This document shows, one piece after another, positions 19,214 to 28,214 of a stretch of DNA of 64,000 nucleotides. The translations under genes were made by a program, and so were the position numbers. The notes under the pieces are model-generated. The model was not told where the DNA came from, searched no databases, and saw only the letters and a list, made by a program, of their open reading frames with translations. Each line of letters starts with the position of its first letter. Positions within the stretch are counted from its first letter, which is position 1. This stretch comes from Planctomycetaceae bacterium UBA2671 (GTDB lineage: Bacteria; Planctomycetota; Planctomycetia; Planctomycetales; Planctomycetaceae): positions 1-64,000 of the forward strand of contig DEML01000026.1 in the NCBI GenBank assembly GCA_002359185.1, given 5' to 3'.

Positions 19214-20067
19214 AAACCCTACGAAATCCTGCTCGCGGTTTGCTTGTTCTATTCACGGTGTCCGTGCTGGCAACAGGGTTGTTTGCGCAACCAGACTTCT
19301 TTAATCAGAGGGGGTCAAGTAATCCTTTCGGTGGCAGAAGAAATTACTCTCGGGGTCAGGTCACTGCAACCGGAGTCAAAAACGATTGGGAAATTGACAA
19401 GCGATTTGAGCATGATGCTTTCCGTTTTGCCCGAGTCCGATATACCTCGTGGGGCTATCGAGATAAATGGCTCACCGATTATCCGGAAAGCGATTTGAAT
19501 TTCCCGCATCGGCTACGCGAACTGACATCGATTGAAGTTCACCCTGAAACGGTCATCGTCGATTTGACGGATGAAAACCTGGGTGACTACCCGTTTCTGT
19601 ATCTCGTCGAACCGGGGCAGATGTCATTGTCGGATGAGGAGGTAACAGGTTTGCGTCGGTATCTGCTCAATGGTGGATTTCTGATGGTTGACGATTTCTG
19701 GGGCGAAGATGAATGGTATGGCTTCTATGAAAACATCAAACGGGTCTTTCCAGATCGGGAACCCGAAGAATTGCCCCTTGAACATGATATTTTTCACCTC
19801 GTTTACGATCTGGCTGAAAAGCCGCAAATCGTAAGTATCGGAGCATGGCGGTCTGGAAGAATGACCGAACGATACGATGCCCGAGAACCACATTATCGAG
19901 GACTATTTGATGATCAGGGAAGAATGATGGCAATCATCTGTCACAACACAGACCTCGGCGATGGCTGGGAAGAAGAGGGAGTTGATCCCACCTACTTCAA
20001 AGATTACTCCGAACGATTCGCCTATCCCCTGGGAATCAACATCGTGACTTATGCGTTAACACACTAA
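19210..20067 (+). CDS. DUF4159 domain protein
   Basis: 285 residues with a signal peptide (GLLVLFTVSVLATGLFA). The body shows DFNFPHRLREL-like start of the domain (SDLNFPHRLRELTSIEVHP), YPFLYLVEPGQMSLSDEE and LRRYLLNGGFLMVDDFWGEDEW, the signature of DUF4159, a glutamine-amidotransferase-like fold found in Bat/aerotolerance operons. Exported. It overlaps the upstream gene by four bases. The next gene, moxR, is separated from it by a 204-bp inserted repeat, whereas all other neighbours in this operon overlap or nearly touch. Confidence 0.9.
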   Translation: MKTLRNPARGLLVLFTVSVLATGLFAQPDFFNQRGSSNPFGGRRNYSRGQVTATGVKNDWEIDKRFEHDAFRFARVRYTSWGYRDKWLTDYPESDLNFPHRLRELTSIEVHPETVIVDLTDENLGDYPFLYLVEPGQMSLSDEEVTGLRRYLLNGGFLMVDDFWGEDEWYGFYENIKRVFPDREPEELPLEHDIFHLVYDLAEKPQIVSIGAWRSGRMTERYDAREPHYRGLFDDQGRMMAIICHNTDLGDGWEEEGVDPTYFKDYSERFAYPLGINIVTYALTH

Positions 20068-20070
20068 TCT

Positions 20071-20274
20071 TAACCCGAAACGTCAGCGAGGGGACGGCTT
20101 CCAATTCACAATCCGGTTAAACTCTCTTACTTATTCGTGGATGCAAATTCGCGTAATAAATTATCATCGAGGGGAAACGTTTGTTGAGTTTCAACTTCTT
20201 TCAATATGGTTTACATGGAAATGATGCAGCGGATTATGAATTCCATACTGTCCCCTCGCTGACGCGTCGGGTTA
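20071..20274. repeat. MITE-like element copy A (25-bp terminal inverted repeats)
   Basis: Left end TAACCCGAAACGTCAGCGAG (20071 onward) and right end complement TAACCCGACGCGTCAGCGAG (ending 20274) match over 25 bases with two mismatches. The length is 204 bp. A second copy of 207 bp lies at 44134-44340 in opposite orientation; the ends plus about 20 further internal bases at each side are shared and the middle has diverged. It encodes no transposase. It begins four bases after the DUF4159 stop and runs into the 5' end of the moxR frame. Confidence 0.85.
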
Positions 20275-21365
20275 TGATTGAACTGAAGTATTGCAAACCT
20301 TCAGTTAGTAAAGTCGATACTTATATCCATCAGAGAAAGCTTTTGCCTGTGAGTATTCACACTGAAGAATATGCCGCCGAGAAGCGTGCGGTAGAACAAA
20401 TCCGAGAAGGCCGGGAGCGGATCCTTCGTGAACTTTCCAAAGCTGTGATTGGGCAGAAGGAGGTGATTGAACAACTTCTGCTCTGTCTGTTTGCAGGGGG
20501 GCATTGTCTGATCACCGGAGCACCGGGACTGGCTAAAACTCTGCTGGTCAATTCGATTGCACAGATTTTTGATCTCGAATTCCGCCGCATTCAATTCACA
20601 CCAGATTTGATGCCCGCCGATATCACCGGGACAGAAATTCTCGAAGAATCGGACGATGGTAAACGGAAGTTGCAGTTTGCCAGAGGGCCCATTTTTGCTA
20701 ATGTGATTCTCGCCGATGAGATCAATCGAACACCCCCCAAAACACAGGCGGCTCTTCTCGAAGCGATGCAGGAACATCAGGTGACCGCAGCCGGGGTTCG
20801 GTATCAGTTGGAAGAACCATTTTTTGTTCTGGCGACGCAAAACCCAATCGAAATGGAAGGGACTTATCCGCTTCCCGAAGCTCAGCTCGATCGGTTCATG
20901 TTCAATATCTGGATTGACTATCTTCCTGAAGATGATGAAGTCGCCGTGGTGAATCAAACGACATCCCGCCGCAATGAACCGATTGAAGCACTGTTCACAG
21001 GGGAAGATGTCCTTCAGTTTCACAATGTTGTTCGTAGTGTTCCCATCGCCGAGGATCTGGTTCGCTATGCTGTTCGTCTGGCAGATGCCTCTCGACCGGG
21101 GCGAGCTCGGACGCCGCAGTTCATCAACGACTGGGTCACATGGGGAGCGGGATTGCGAGCCGCTCAATATCTGGTATTGGGAGCCAAAGCCAGAGCGTTA
21201 TTGCACGAACGAGCTCATGTGACGGCGGGCGATATCAAAGCACTGGCCCATGTGACCATGCGGCACCGTATTTTGATTGGGTATCGAGCCGAAGCGGAAG
21301 GGGTGACCGTCGAGAAAGTGATTGATCGACTGTTGGAAACGATTCCAGTGCCGGGGACCGAATGA
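20181..21365 (+). CDS. MoxR-family AAA+ ATPase
   Basis: 394 residues from TTG 20181, the start with the best ribosome site (GAGGGG at 20169-20174). Residues 1-31 are then encoded inside the inserted element. ATG 20274 and GTG 20349 are alternatives; GTG 20349 gives 338 residues, the usual MoxR length. Walker A GAPGLAKT and Walker B ILADEINR are intact, with ATQNPIEMEGTYPLPEAQLDRF (sensor/GSGE-like region) and the C-terminal lid. MoxR ATPases act as chaperones for maturation of VWA-domain proteins, and DUF58 and BatA-like proteins are encoded directly downstream. Cytoplasmic. The stop overlaps the DUF58 start (ATGA). Confidence 0.93.
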   Translation: MLSFNFFQYGLHGNDAADYEFHTVPSLTRRVMIELKYCKPSVSKVDTYIHQRKLLPVSIHTEEYAAEKRAVEQIREGRERILRELSKAVIGQKEVIEQLLLCLFAGGHCLITGAPGLAKTLLVNSIAQIFDLEFRRIQFTPDLMPADITGTEILEESDDGKRKLQFARGPIFANVILADEINRTPPKTQAALLEAMQEHQVTAAGVRYQLEEPFFVLATQNPIEMEGTYPLPEAQLDRFMFNIWIDYLPEDDEVAVVNQTTSRRNEPIEALFTGEDVLQFHNVVRSVPIAEDLVRYAVRLADASRPGRARTPQFINDWVTWGAGLRAAQYLVLGAKARALLHERAHVTAGDIKALAHVTMRHRILIGYRAEAEGVTVEKVIDRLLETIPVPGTE

Positions 21366-22354
21366 GCAGCACACCGATCTCATCATCGAATGATATTGGA
21401 ACCTCCAGCGGGGGATCTCGCGCAAAGCCTGCGTTGATCGATCCCGGTTCGTTGATGCGGATTAAAAATCTCGAACTGCGTGCCCGATCGGTTGTGGAAG
21501 GTTTTCTGACTGGATTACATCGATCACCTTATCATGGCTTCTCAGTAGAATTTACAGAGTACCGACAATATTCACCGGGAGACGACACCCGCTTTCTCGA
21601 CTGGAAACTCTTTGCCCGTTCCGACCGTTATTTCATCAAATGTTTCGAAGATGAAACGAATCTTAGGTGTCATCTGCTGGTCGATATGAGTCGTTCGATG
21701 AGTTATGGAACCGTCGGCTATCAAAAAGCAGAATATGCCAAAACCATTGCGGCGACCATTGCCTATTTTCTGTCACTTCAGCGAGATGCAGTCGGCTTAC
21801 TAACCTTTGATGAGTCGATCGTCGATCACATTCCCGCACGCTTTCGGCCGGGGCACATTCACCGCTTGATGATGAGTCTGGAACGGACTCCGACAGGAAC
21901 GGCGACCGATATCGAAAAGGCACTGGAACAAATCGCGACAACTGTGGCGAAGCGGGGAATGGTTGTGCTCATTTCCGATTTGCTCACATCTCTCGATACT
22001 CTGGAGAAGCAACTCGGCTACCTCTGCGCCAGAGGACATGAAGTTGTTGTATTACGAGTTCTCGATCCGACTGAAATCGATTTCAGCTTTGATAAGCCCG
22101 CCATGTTCCACGATATTGAATCGGGGCGTGACCTGTTTATCGATCCTGAGTCTGTACGGGAAAGCTACCTGGAACAGTTTCGAGTACATGCCAAGGCTCT
22201 GCAGATCATTTGCAGCAAACTTGGGATCAGTTTGCATCAACTTCCGATTGATCGCCCGCTGGAGTTGATGCTGTTCGATCTGTTAAGCGACCGGCTGAAT
22301 CGGAATCGACACTCCGTGCGACAACGCTCGCCACTGGGAGGGAGTGGCTCGTGA
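21362..22354 (+). CDS. DUF58 domain protein (MoxR partner)
   Basis: 330 residues. The DUF58 signature is present as FTEYRQYSPGDDTRFLDWKLFARSDRYFIKCFEDE, followed by a VWA-like core with a metal site HLLVDMSRSMSYG and ATDIEKALEQI. No signal peptide or clear membrane segment, so probably a cytoplasmic or membrane-associated VWA protein. Overlaps moxR by four bases and the BatA-like gene by GTGA, so translation is coupled at both ends. Probable substrate or adaptor of the MoxR ATPase. Confidence 0.92.
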   Translation: MSSTPISSSNDIGTSSGGSRAKPALIDPGSLMRIKNLELRARSVVEGFLTGLHRSPYHGFSVEFTEYRQYSPGDDTRFLDWKLFARSDRYFIKCFEDETNLRCHLLVDMSRSMSYGTVGYQKAEYAKTIAATIAYFLSLQRDAVGLLTFDESIVDHIPARFRPGHIHRLMMSLERTPTGTATDIEKALEQIATTVAKRGMVVLISDLLTSLDTLEKQLGYLCARGHEVVVLRVLDPTEIDFSFDKPAMFHDIESGRDLFIDPESVRESYLEQFRVHAKALQIICSKLGISLHQLPIDRPLELMLFDLLSDRLNRNRHSVRQRSPLGGSGS

Positions 22355-24459
22355 GTTTTCTATTCGGCTCATTTCTATTGGGAACGGCTGCCATCCTGGC
22401 TCCGATTCTGTTTCATCTGATCAAACGGACGCCCAAAGATTATTATGAGTTCAGTTCGCTGATGTTTCTCAAACCGACACCACCCCAGTTGACACGCCGA
22501 AGTCGATTGGATCAGTGGTTACTGCTGGCAATTCGCTCACTTGCCATACTATTACTCGCGATTGCATTCATGCGTCCCTATTTCCGAGCACAAGCCGATC
22601 TTTCCCTGGCCGATGCACCAACTCGACATATTGCAATCCTCATCGATCGCAGCGCCAGCATGCAACGCGGCGATCTTTGGAAAAAGGCGATTCAGGATGC
22701 GAAATGGGTGGTTTCCAATCTTGAACCAACTGATGAAGTCTCACTCTTTGCATTTGAGGAATCACTCGAAACTCTGGTCGGCCCAGAGTATTCAACCGGA
22801 GTTGACCGTCAGCAACGTCGCCAACTGATATTGGATCAATTGGACAATCTCTCGCCATTGTGGGGGGGGACCGAACTGGGTTCGGCACTACAGAATGTCG
22901 CCGAACGTCTCATTGAGGCTGATGACCTCAGCCAAGCTCATGCCGCTCTGCAAATCGTGTTAATTGCAGATTTGCAGGCTAGTTCAAAACTGGACGTGTT
23001 GCAGTCAAATCAGTGGCCGGAGTCTGTGAGACTTGATTTGAGAATTATCACCCCTGCAGAAGAGTCAAATGCACGATTGCGTTTGCTTCATTCCTCAGAT
23101 GATGAGACTGTTGACAAACAGATCCCGCGCGTGCGTGTCAGCAATGCATTAGGATCAAAGATTGAACAGTTTGAAGTCAATTGGAGCGATGAGCAAGGGC
23201 AACAATCAGAATCGGTTCCATTTTATGTACCCGCTGGGGAAAGTCTCGTTATTGAAGTCCCGTATGAACAATCCAGGTTAACTCCTGATCGTCTCGTGTT
23301 GAGTGGTGATGATGAGAGAATGGAATTCGACAATAATTATTATGTGGTCCCTCCGATTCAGGAACAGATCACGATTGCCTATTTTGGATCGGATTCCGAT
23401 GATGATCCTGCAGGAATGCGTTTCTACCTGAGTCGAGCATTCAGTGAAACAGCTGCTCGGAAAGTCAATGTTGAATCAGTCGTATCCAATGCCATCTTGA
23501 ATTGGGAATTCGAGCAACTTCCCAGATTTGTCGTGATTACAGAAACGATCTCTCAAGCTCATCAGAGTGCAGTCGACAAATATTTGAAACGTGGCGGTCA
23601 TGTTCTTGTGGTTCTGACAAGCGAACAGATGGTGAATGATCTCGGAGCCTGGTTGGGGAATGTCCAACTGGATTCGGCTGCATCGGAATCCACATCTGAT
23701 CAAGATTCCTATGTAATGCTCGGAACAATCGACTTCCGGCATCCACTCTTCGTTCCATTCGCCGGAGCCCGCTACAATGATTTTACAAAGATCCGTTTCT
23801 GGAAACATCGCGCGGTGAAGCTTCAAGAAGTCGAGAACGCGACTGTCATCGCTCGCTTTGAAGATCAGACACCAGCATTGTGGTCTGTGAATCGAGACAA
23901 AGGGGTGTTGTATACCCTGGGTTCCAGCTGGAACCGGGAGGATAGTCAATTCGCTCGTTCAACGAAGTTTGTACCGTTACTTTCCCGTTGGCTCGAAATT
24001 GCGGCTGGCAATCGATTCGCAGGTGATTCTTATGTCGTCAATCAACCCGTCCCCATACCAGAAGGTGGGGAAACGCGAATAATTCGCATGCCCGATGATA
24101 CCGAGATTCGGCTAGAGGACGAGAGTAATACCTTCAAGCAGACAACTCAGCCGGGGATATATTCCTTGATGGTGGATGGAAACGAAAAATCGTTCGCCGT
24201 CAATGTGGCTGATTCTGAAAGTGAAATTCAATCCATGGAGATTGAACAACTCGAACAGCTTGGAATATCGATCGGGACCACGCTCACTCAGGCCGAACAA
24301 CTAGAACGGATGCGGCAACTCCGCGATTTTGAACTTGAAAACGAGCAGAAACTCTGGAAGTGGCTGATTGTTGCGGTTCTCGTATTATTAGGAATCGAAA
24401 CGCTTCTGGCTGCACGGCGAACTCGTCCGTCAATCTCCTTTCAGGATTCACGCGAATGA
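22351..24459 (+). CDS. BatA-like VWA membrane protein
   Basis: 702 residues, GTG start in a GTGA overlap with DUF58. The N-terminus has two closely spaced membrane helices (about 4-20 and 55-75; the Bat-type N-terminal domain with FLKPTPPQLTRRSRLDQWLLLAIRSLAI). A VWA domain with the MIDAS-type motif IDRSASMQRG follows, then a beta-rich region and an unfamiliar middle domain. A final helix lies near residue 675 (LIVAVLVLLGIETLLAARR). VWA domains bind partner proteins through a metal ion; here the domain should face the periplasm or stay at the membrane. Confidence 0.9.
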   Translation: MSFLFGSFLLGTAAILAPILFHLIKRTPKDYYEFSSLMFLKPTPPQLTRRSRLDQWLLLAIRSLAILLLAIAFMRPYFRAQADLSLADAPTRHIAILIDRSASMQRGDLWKKAIQDAKWVVSNLEPTDEVSLFAFEESLETLVGPEYSTGVDRQQRRQLILDQLDNLSPLWGGTELGSALQNVAERLIEADDLSQAHAALQIVLIADLQASSKLDVLQSNQWPESVRLDLRIITPAEESNARLRLLHSSDDETVDKQIPRVRVSNALGSKIEQFEVNWSDEQGQQSESVPFYVPAGESLVIEVPYEQSRLTPDRLVLSGDDERMEFDNNYYVVPPIQEQITIAYFGSDSDDDPAGMRFYLSRAFSETAARKVNVESVVSNAILNWEFEQLPRFVVITETISQAHQSAVDKYLKRGGHVLVVLTSEQMVNDLGAWLGNVQLDSAASESTSDQDSYVMLGTIDFRHPLFVPFAGARYNDFTKIRFWKHRAVKLQEVENATVIARFEDQTPALWSVNRDKGVLYTLGSSWNREDSQFARSTKFVPLLSRWLEIAAGNRFAGDSYVVNQPVPIPEGGETRIIRMPDDTEIRLEDESNTFKQTTQPGIYSLMVDGNEKSFAVNVADSESEIQSMEIEQLEQLGISIGTTLTQAEQLERMRQLRDFELENEQKLWKWLIVAVLVLLGIETLLAARRTRPSISFQDSRE

Positions 24460-27400
24460 TCAATCGTGAACTTAATTATCAACTCGACCGTGTCGACAAA
24501 CGACTGCGGATGTATCGATTCTGGAGCGGACTTGGAATCGTCTTGATCTCTACAGCTGTTTTGACCGGGCTGATTTATGCATACCAGCGCGGGACGGGGA
24601 ATCCGATCGAAGGAGGGCTTCAGCTCACATTGGGCGTCGCTTTTCTGGGATCCATTTTTGTGATTGCAGCCAGTTTTTTTACGAGACGGGAACAACATCG
24701 GCTGGCTCAGAAGATTGAGGCTCGCTATCCCCAACTCGATTCCGTACTGGTCACCGCACTCGACCAGCAACCCGACAAATCTACGGGACACTGGGGATAT
24801 CTTCAGCAATCGGTTGTCGATAAAGCCGTACATCACGCACTCGTTCATGACTGGCGTTCACTGGTCTCATCAAAACAGATGGGTTTTGCACGCTTTTCCG
24901 CGGTGGCAGGAATTGTGTTTCTGATTATAGGAACACTCGGGCTCAACTCACTTCCTGCGAATCGAATACCAGAAAAGGCGATGCCAGAACGTTCGTTTGA
25001 TGATGTCGAAATTGGCAATCCCGAATATGACGTCACTATTGAGCCGGGTGATACTGAAGTGGAGCAGGGGACCAGTTTGCTCGTGCTGGCTCGATTTGAC
25101 GATCGACTCCCCCCCGAAGCCACTCTCGTATACACAACCGAAGATGGATTGGAGCACGCGGTTTCCATGTCGCGTTCTCTGGATGATCCTCTCTTTGGAG
25201 GTCGGATAGAGTCCGTTGAAAGTCGACTGAAATACCGAGTGGAAATTGGCACTCAAAGGTCTAGTGATTTTCAAGTTGACGTCTTCACTTATCCACTGCT
25301 GCTTCAGACGGACGCACGACTTCTCTTCCCGGAATATACCAATCAGGAAGAAAAATTAGTTCAGGATGTAAGGCGTGTATCTGCGGTGGAAGGCACAAAA
25401 TTAACACTGATGTGTCGGGTGAATAAAGCTCTCGCAACTGCGCAGTTTCTGGAAGTCTCGGAAGAGCAAAAGGAAAAGATTTCATTGAGTCCGAGTGATT
25501 CCGACTCATCAATCTATGAAACAACTTTTTTCATTGATCGTTCCCGAGAACTGGAACTTCATTTGACAGATGAAGATGGTCGCACCAACAGGCATCCTCC
25601 CAAGTTTCGCATCACGATGATTGAGAATCTCCCTCCCGATATCAAACTCATTAAGCCGACGCGGGACATTGAAGTCTCTCCTATCGAAGAAGTCGAAATG
25701 GCAGCCTCGGCCTGGGACGACTTTGGTCTCCAGCAGGTTGGGCTGAGTTATTCGATTCCCGGGAGAATCGAAAAAGAGATTTCTCTGGGTGATACTTTTC
25801 CGGCTAAGGAGCGAATTGAAGTTGAACATCTGCTGGCTTTCGAAGATTTGGATGCAGAGCCGGATGAATTGCTGACCTGGTATTTCTGGGCGGAAGATAT
25901 TGGGCCCGATGGGGAAGTTCGCCGTGTATCGAGTGATCTGTTTTTTGCCGAGGTTCGTCCCTTCGAGGAGATTTTCCGTCAGGGTCAACAACCTGAGGAG
26001 AGTTCTCAACAGCAACAGCAGCAGAGCGGTCAGAATGCCCAGCAAGCTGAAGAGTTAGCGGAATTGCAGAAACAAATCATCAATGCGACCTGGAAAGTTA
26101 TCCGTCGCGAAACTAGAAACGAACCAACTGTTCAATTCGAAGCCGATATGCAATTGATTGTGGAATCACAGCAATCTGCTTTGACGCAAGTGCAGGAACT
26201 CGAACAAAATCTGGAGGATGCCGAATCGCTTGCGCATGTGGAACGTGTGAAACAGGAAATGCTGAAGGCGATTCAATCCCTGGAAACAGCAGCCAAAGAA
26301 TCCTCTATTAGTCAACTTCAACCGGCTCTTGGGCATGAACAGGCTGCTTATCAGGCATTACTGCGATTGCGAGCCAGAGAGCACGAAGTTGTGCAGTCCA
26401 GTCAGTCTCAACAGTCAGGACAATCTCAGCAATCTCAAAACAGTCGTTCTCAACTGCAGTTGAATCAGTTGCAACTCCGTGAAGATGAAAATCGATATGC
26501 ACAACAGGAGCAGGCACAAACGGAACAAGAACAGCAGGCCAGTGAGGACCGTCAGGTTTTGAATCGATTGAAGGAACTGTCAGAGCGTCAGGGAGATCTT
26601 AATGAGCAGATTAAGGAAGTGCAGGCTGCCCTGGAAGAGGCGAAGACAGAAGAAGAACGGGCGGAAGCAGAGCGTCAGTTAAAACGACTGCGTGAAGAGC
26701 AGGAAGAACTTCTTCACGACACTGAAGAATTGCAGGAGCGAATGGATCAGCCGCAGAATCAGGAACGAATGGCAGAGGCTCAGCAGCAACTCGATGAGGC
26801 TCGTGAAAACATTCGCCAGTCCGCAGAATCTCTCCAACAGGAAATGTTGTCACAGGCCGCGAATCAGGGAACACGGGCTCAAAGGGGACTTGATGATCTG
26901 AAGGAAGAGTTTCAAAAACGAACTGCAGGAGAATTTGAAGAAGAACTTCAAGATATCCAGCAGCAGGCGCAGAAGTTGGTTGAGGAGGAAAACAAACTGG
27001 CAGAAAAGCTTGAGAAGCTTCGTTCGGGAGAAGACCCTGCCAGCAATTCGCTACGCGACTCAGGTGAAAAACAGGCAAGCGAACAGCAACTGGCTGAGCA
27101 GAAAGAGCGTCTCAAAAACCTGCTCGAGAAAATGCGTGAAACCATTGAGCAGGCAGAAGAGTCTCAGCCACTACTTGCAGAAGAACTATACGAAACAATT
27201 CGCGATACCCGCAAAGCCGACCCGGAAAAAGCTCTGGAAGCGACAGATCTGTCACTTCAGCGTGGACTGATTGATTATGCTATCGAGCAGGAGTCACTGG
27301 CACGGGAAAGTATGCAGGGACTGGCAGAGGGAATTGAAAAGGCCGCAGAAAAAGTGCTCGGCGATGAAGTTGAATCTCTGCGTCGTGCTTTATCAGAACT

Positions 27401-28214
27401 GGAGCAGTTAAATGAAGATCTCGAAGGAGAATTAGCACGAGCCGCAGAACGTGATTTTGATCCACAAGACGGTCGCAATACCTCGGGCGATAACCGATCA
27501 GGTGACGAAAGAGAGATGTCCAATGCAGAAGGGACATCTTCTGAAGGTCAGGCACCCACTAAGGAACAGCAGAACGAGCAAGATTCAAGTACGCAACAAC
27601 CCGGGCAGCAAGGTAAGCCTTCCGATCAATCTGGTAAGCCCGGCGGCAGTGAGGCCGACCCAGAATCTCAGCAACCGGGACAAACACCCGGTCAACAACA
27701 AACTCCTGGTCAGAGTAATAGCCCGGGACAGTCTGGTCAGCCACAGCAGTATCAACCTTCTGGAGAACAGCAAAGCAGTCCGGGAAATAGTCAATCGGGA
27801 GGTGATTCAAAGGCGATGAATTTCGAGCCGGGAGGGATTCAACAATTCCTGAACAACGGAGGAGGCGCTCCCAGTTCACCATTTTCTGGGGACAACTTTG
27901 TCGAATGGTCGGATCGCCTTCGCGATGTCGAGGAAATTGTCGACGATCCCGATTTGCAGGCTGAGGCGGCTCGTATTCGAGATGAAGCCCGTGAAATCCG
28001 TAAGGAAATTCTGAACACATCTGCTCCTCCACAGTGGGATCTTATCAAACAGAAAATTGCAAAACCGCTAACGGAACTGCAGAATCGTGTCGCTGAGGAA
28101 CTACTGAAACGGACAGCTGAAGATGCGCAGGTTCCAATTGATAAAGATCCAGTTCCAACTGAATATGAAGCGGAAGTTCGTCGCTATTATCAGCGGTTGG
28201 GGAGCGGCGAATGA
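24456..28214 (+). CDS. very large membrane-anchored coiled-coil/Gln-rich protein of the MoxR/Bat operon
   Basis: 1252 residues from ATG 24456, which overlaps the preceding stop (ATGA); the frame extends upstream but only inside the BatA-like gene. There are three N-terminal hydrophobic helices (about 24-45, 55-75, 148-165), then a beta-rich exported region resembling DUF4175-type proteins. From about residue 510 there is a very long Gln/Glu coiled coil, with Gln tracts near 520, Ser/Gln repeats near 650, and a Pro/Gly/Gln/Ser linker at about 1040-1130. A short conserved C-terminal helical domain (WSDRLRDVEEIVDDPDLQAEAARIRDEAREIRKE) closes it. No catalytic motif. It might be an envelope-spanning scaffold for the VWA proteins. 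Confidence 0.8.
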   Translation: MINRELNYQLDRVDKRLRMYRFWSGLGIVLISTAVLTGLIYAYQRGTGNPIEGGLQLTLGVAFLGSIFVIAASFFTRREQHRLAQKIEARYPQLDSVLVTALDQQPDKSTGHWGYLQQSVVDKAVHHALVHDWRSLVSSKQMGFARFSAVAGIVFLIIGTLGLNSLPANRIPEKAMPERSFDDVEIGNPEYDVTIEPGDTEVEQGTSLLVLARFDDRLPPEATLVYTTEDGLEHAVSMSRSLDDPLFGGRIESVESRLKYRVEIGTQRSSDFQVDVFTYPLLLQTDARLLFPEYTNQEEKLVQDVRRVSAVEGTKLTLMCRVNKALATAQFLEVSEEQKEKISLSPSDSDSSIYETTFFIDRSRELELHLTDEDGRTNRHPPKFRITMIENLPPDIKLIKPTRDIEVSPIEEVEMAASAWDDFGLQQVGLSYSIPGRIEKEISLGDTFPAKERIEVEHLLAFEDLDAEPDELLTWYFWAEDIGPDGEVRRVSSDLFFAEVRPFEEIFRQGQQPEESSQQQQQQSGQNAQQAEELAELQKQIINATWKVIRRETRNEPTVQFEADMQLIVESQQSALTQVQELEQNLEDAESLAHVERVKQEMLKAIQSLETAAKESSISQLQPALGHEQAAYQALLRLRAREHEVVQSSQSQQSGQSQQSQNSRSQLQLNQLQLREDENRYAQQEQAQTEQEQQASEDRQVLNRLKELSERQGDLNEQIKEVQAALEEAKTEEERAEAERQLKRLREEQEELLHDTEELQERMDQPQNQERMAEAQQQLDEARENIRQSAESLQQEMLSQAANQGTRAQRGLDDLKEEFQKRTAGEFEEELQDIQQQAQKLVEEENKLAEKLEKLRSGEDPASNSLRDSGEKQASEQQLAEQKERLKNLLEKMRETIEQAEESQPLLAEELYETIRDTRKADPEKALEATDLSLQRGLIDYAIEQESLARESMQGLAEGIEKAAEKVLGDEVESLRRALSELEQLNEDLEGELARAAERDFDPQDGRNTSGDNRSGDEREMSNAEGTSSEGQAPTKEQQNEQDSSTQQPGQQGKPSDQSGKPGGSEADPESQQPGQTPGQQQTPGQSNSPGQSGQPQQYQPSGEQQSSPGNSQSGGDSKAMNFEPGGIQQFLNNGGGAPSSPFSGDNFVEWSDRLRDVEEIVDDPDLQAEAARIRDEAREIRKEILNTSAPPQWDLIKQKIAKPLTELQNRVAEELLKRTAEDAQVPIDKDPVPTEYEAEVRRYYQRLGSGE

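Noticed and set aside
20301..21167. 288-codon antisense ORF within moxR
   Set aside because: Shadow of a strongly conserved AAA+ gene.
24360..24455. Upstream extension of the 1252-residue protein
   Set aside because: Lies inside the BatA-like coding region; ATG 24456 in an ATGA overlap is the natural start.
26611..27819. Long antisense and alternate-frame ORFs within the Gln-rich gene
   Set aside because: Biased codons of the Gln/Glu coding strand leave other frames open; translations are low-complexity shadows.
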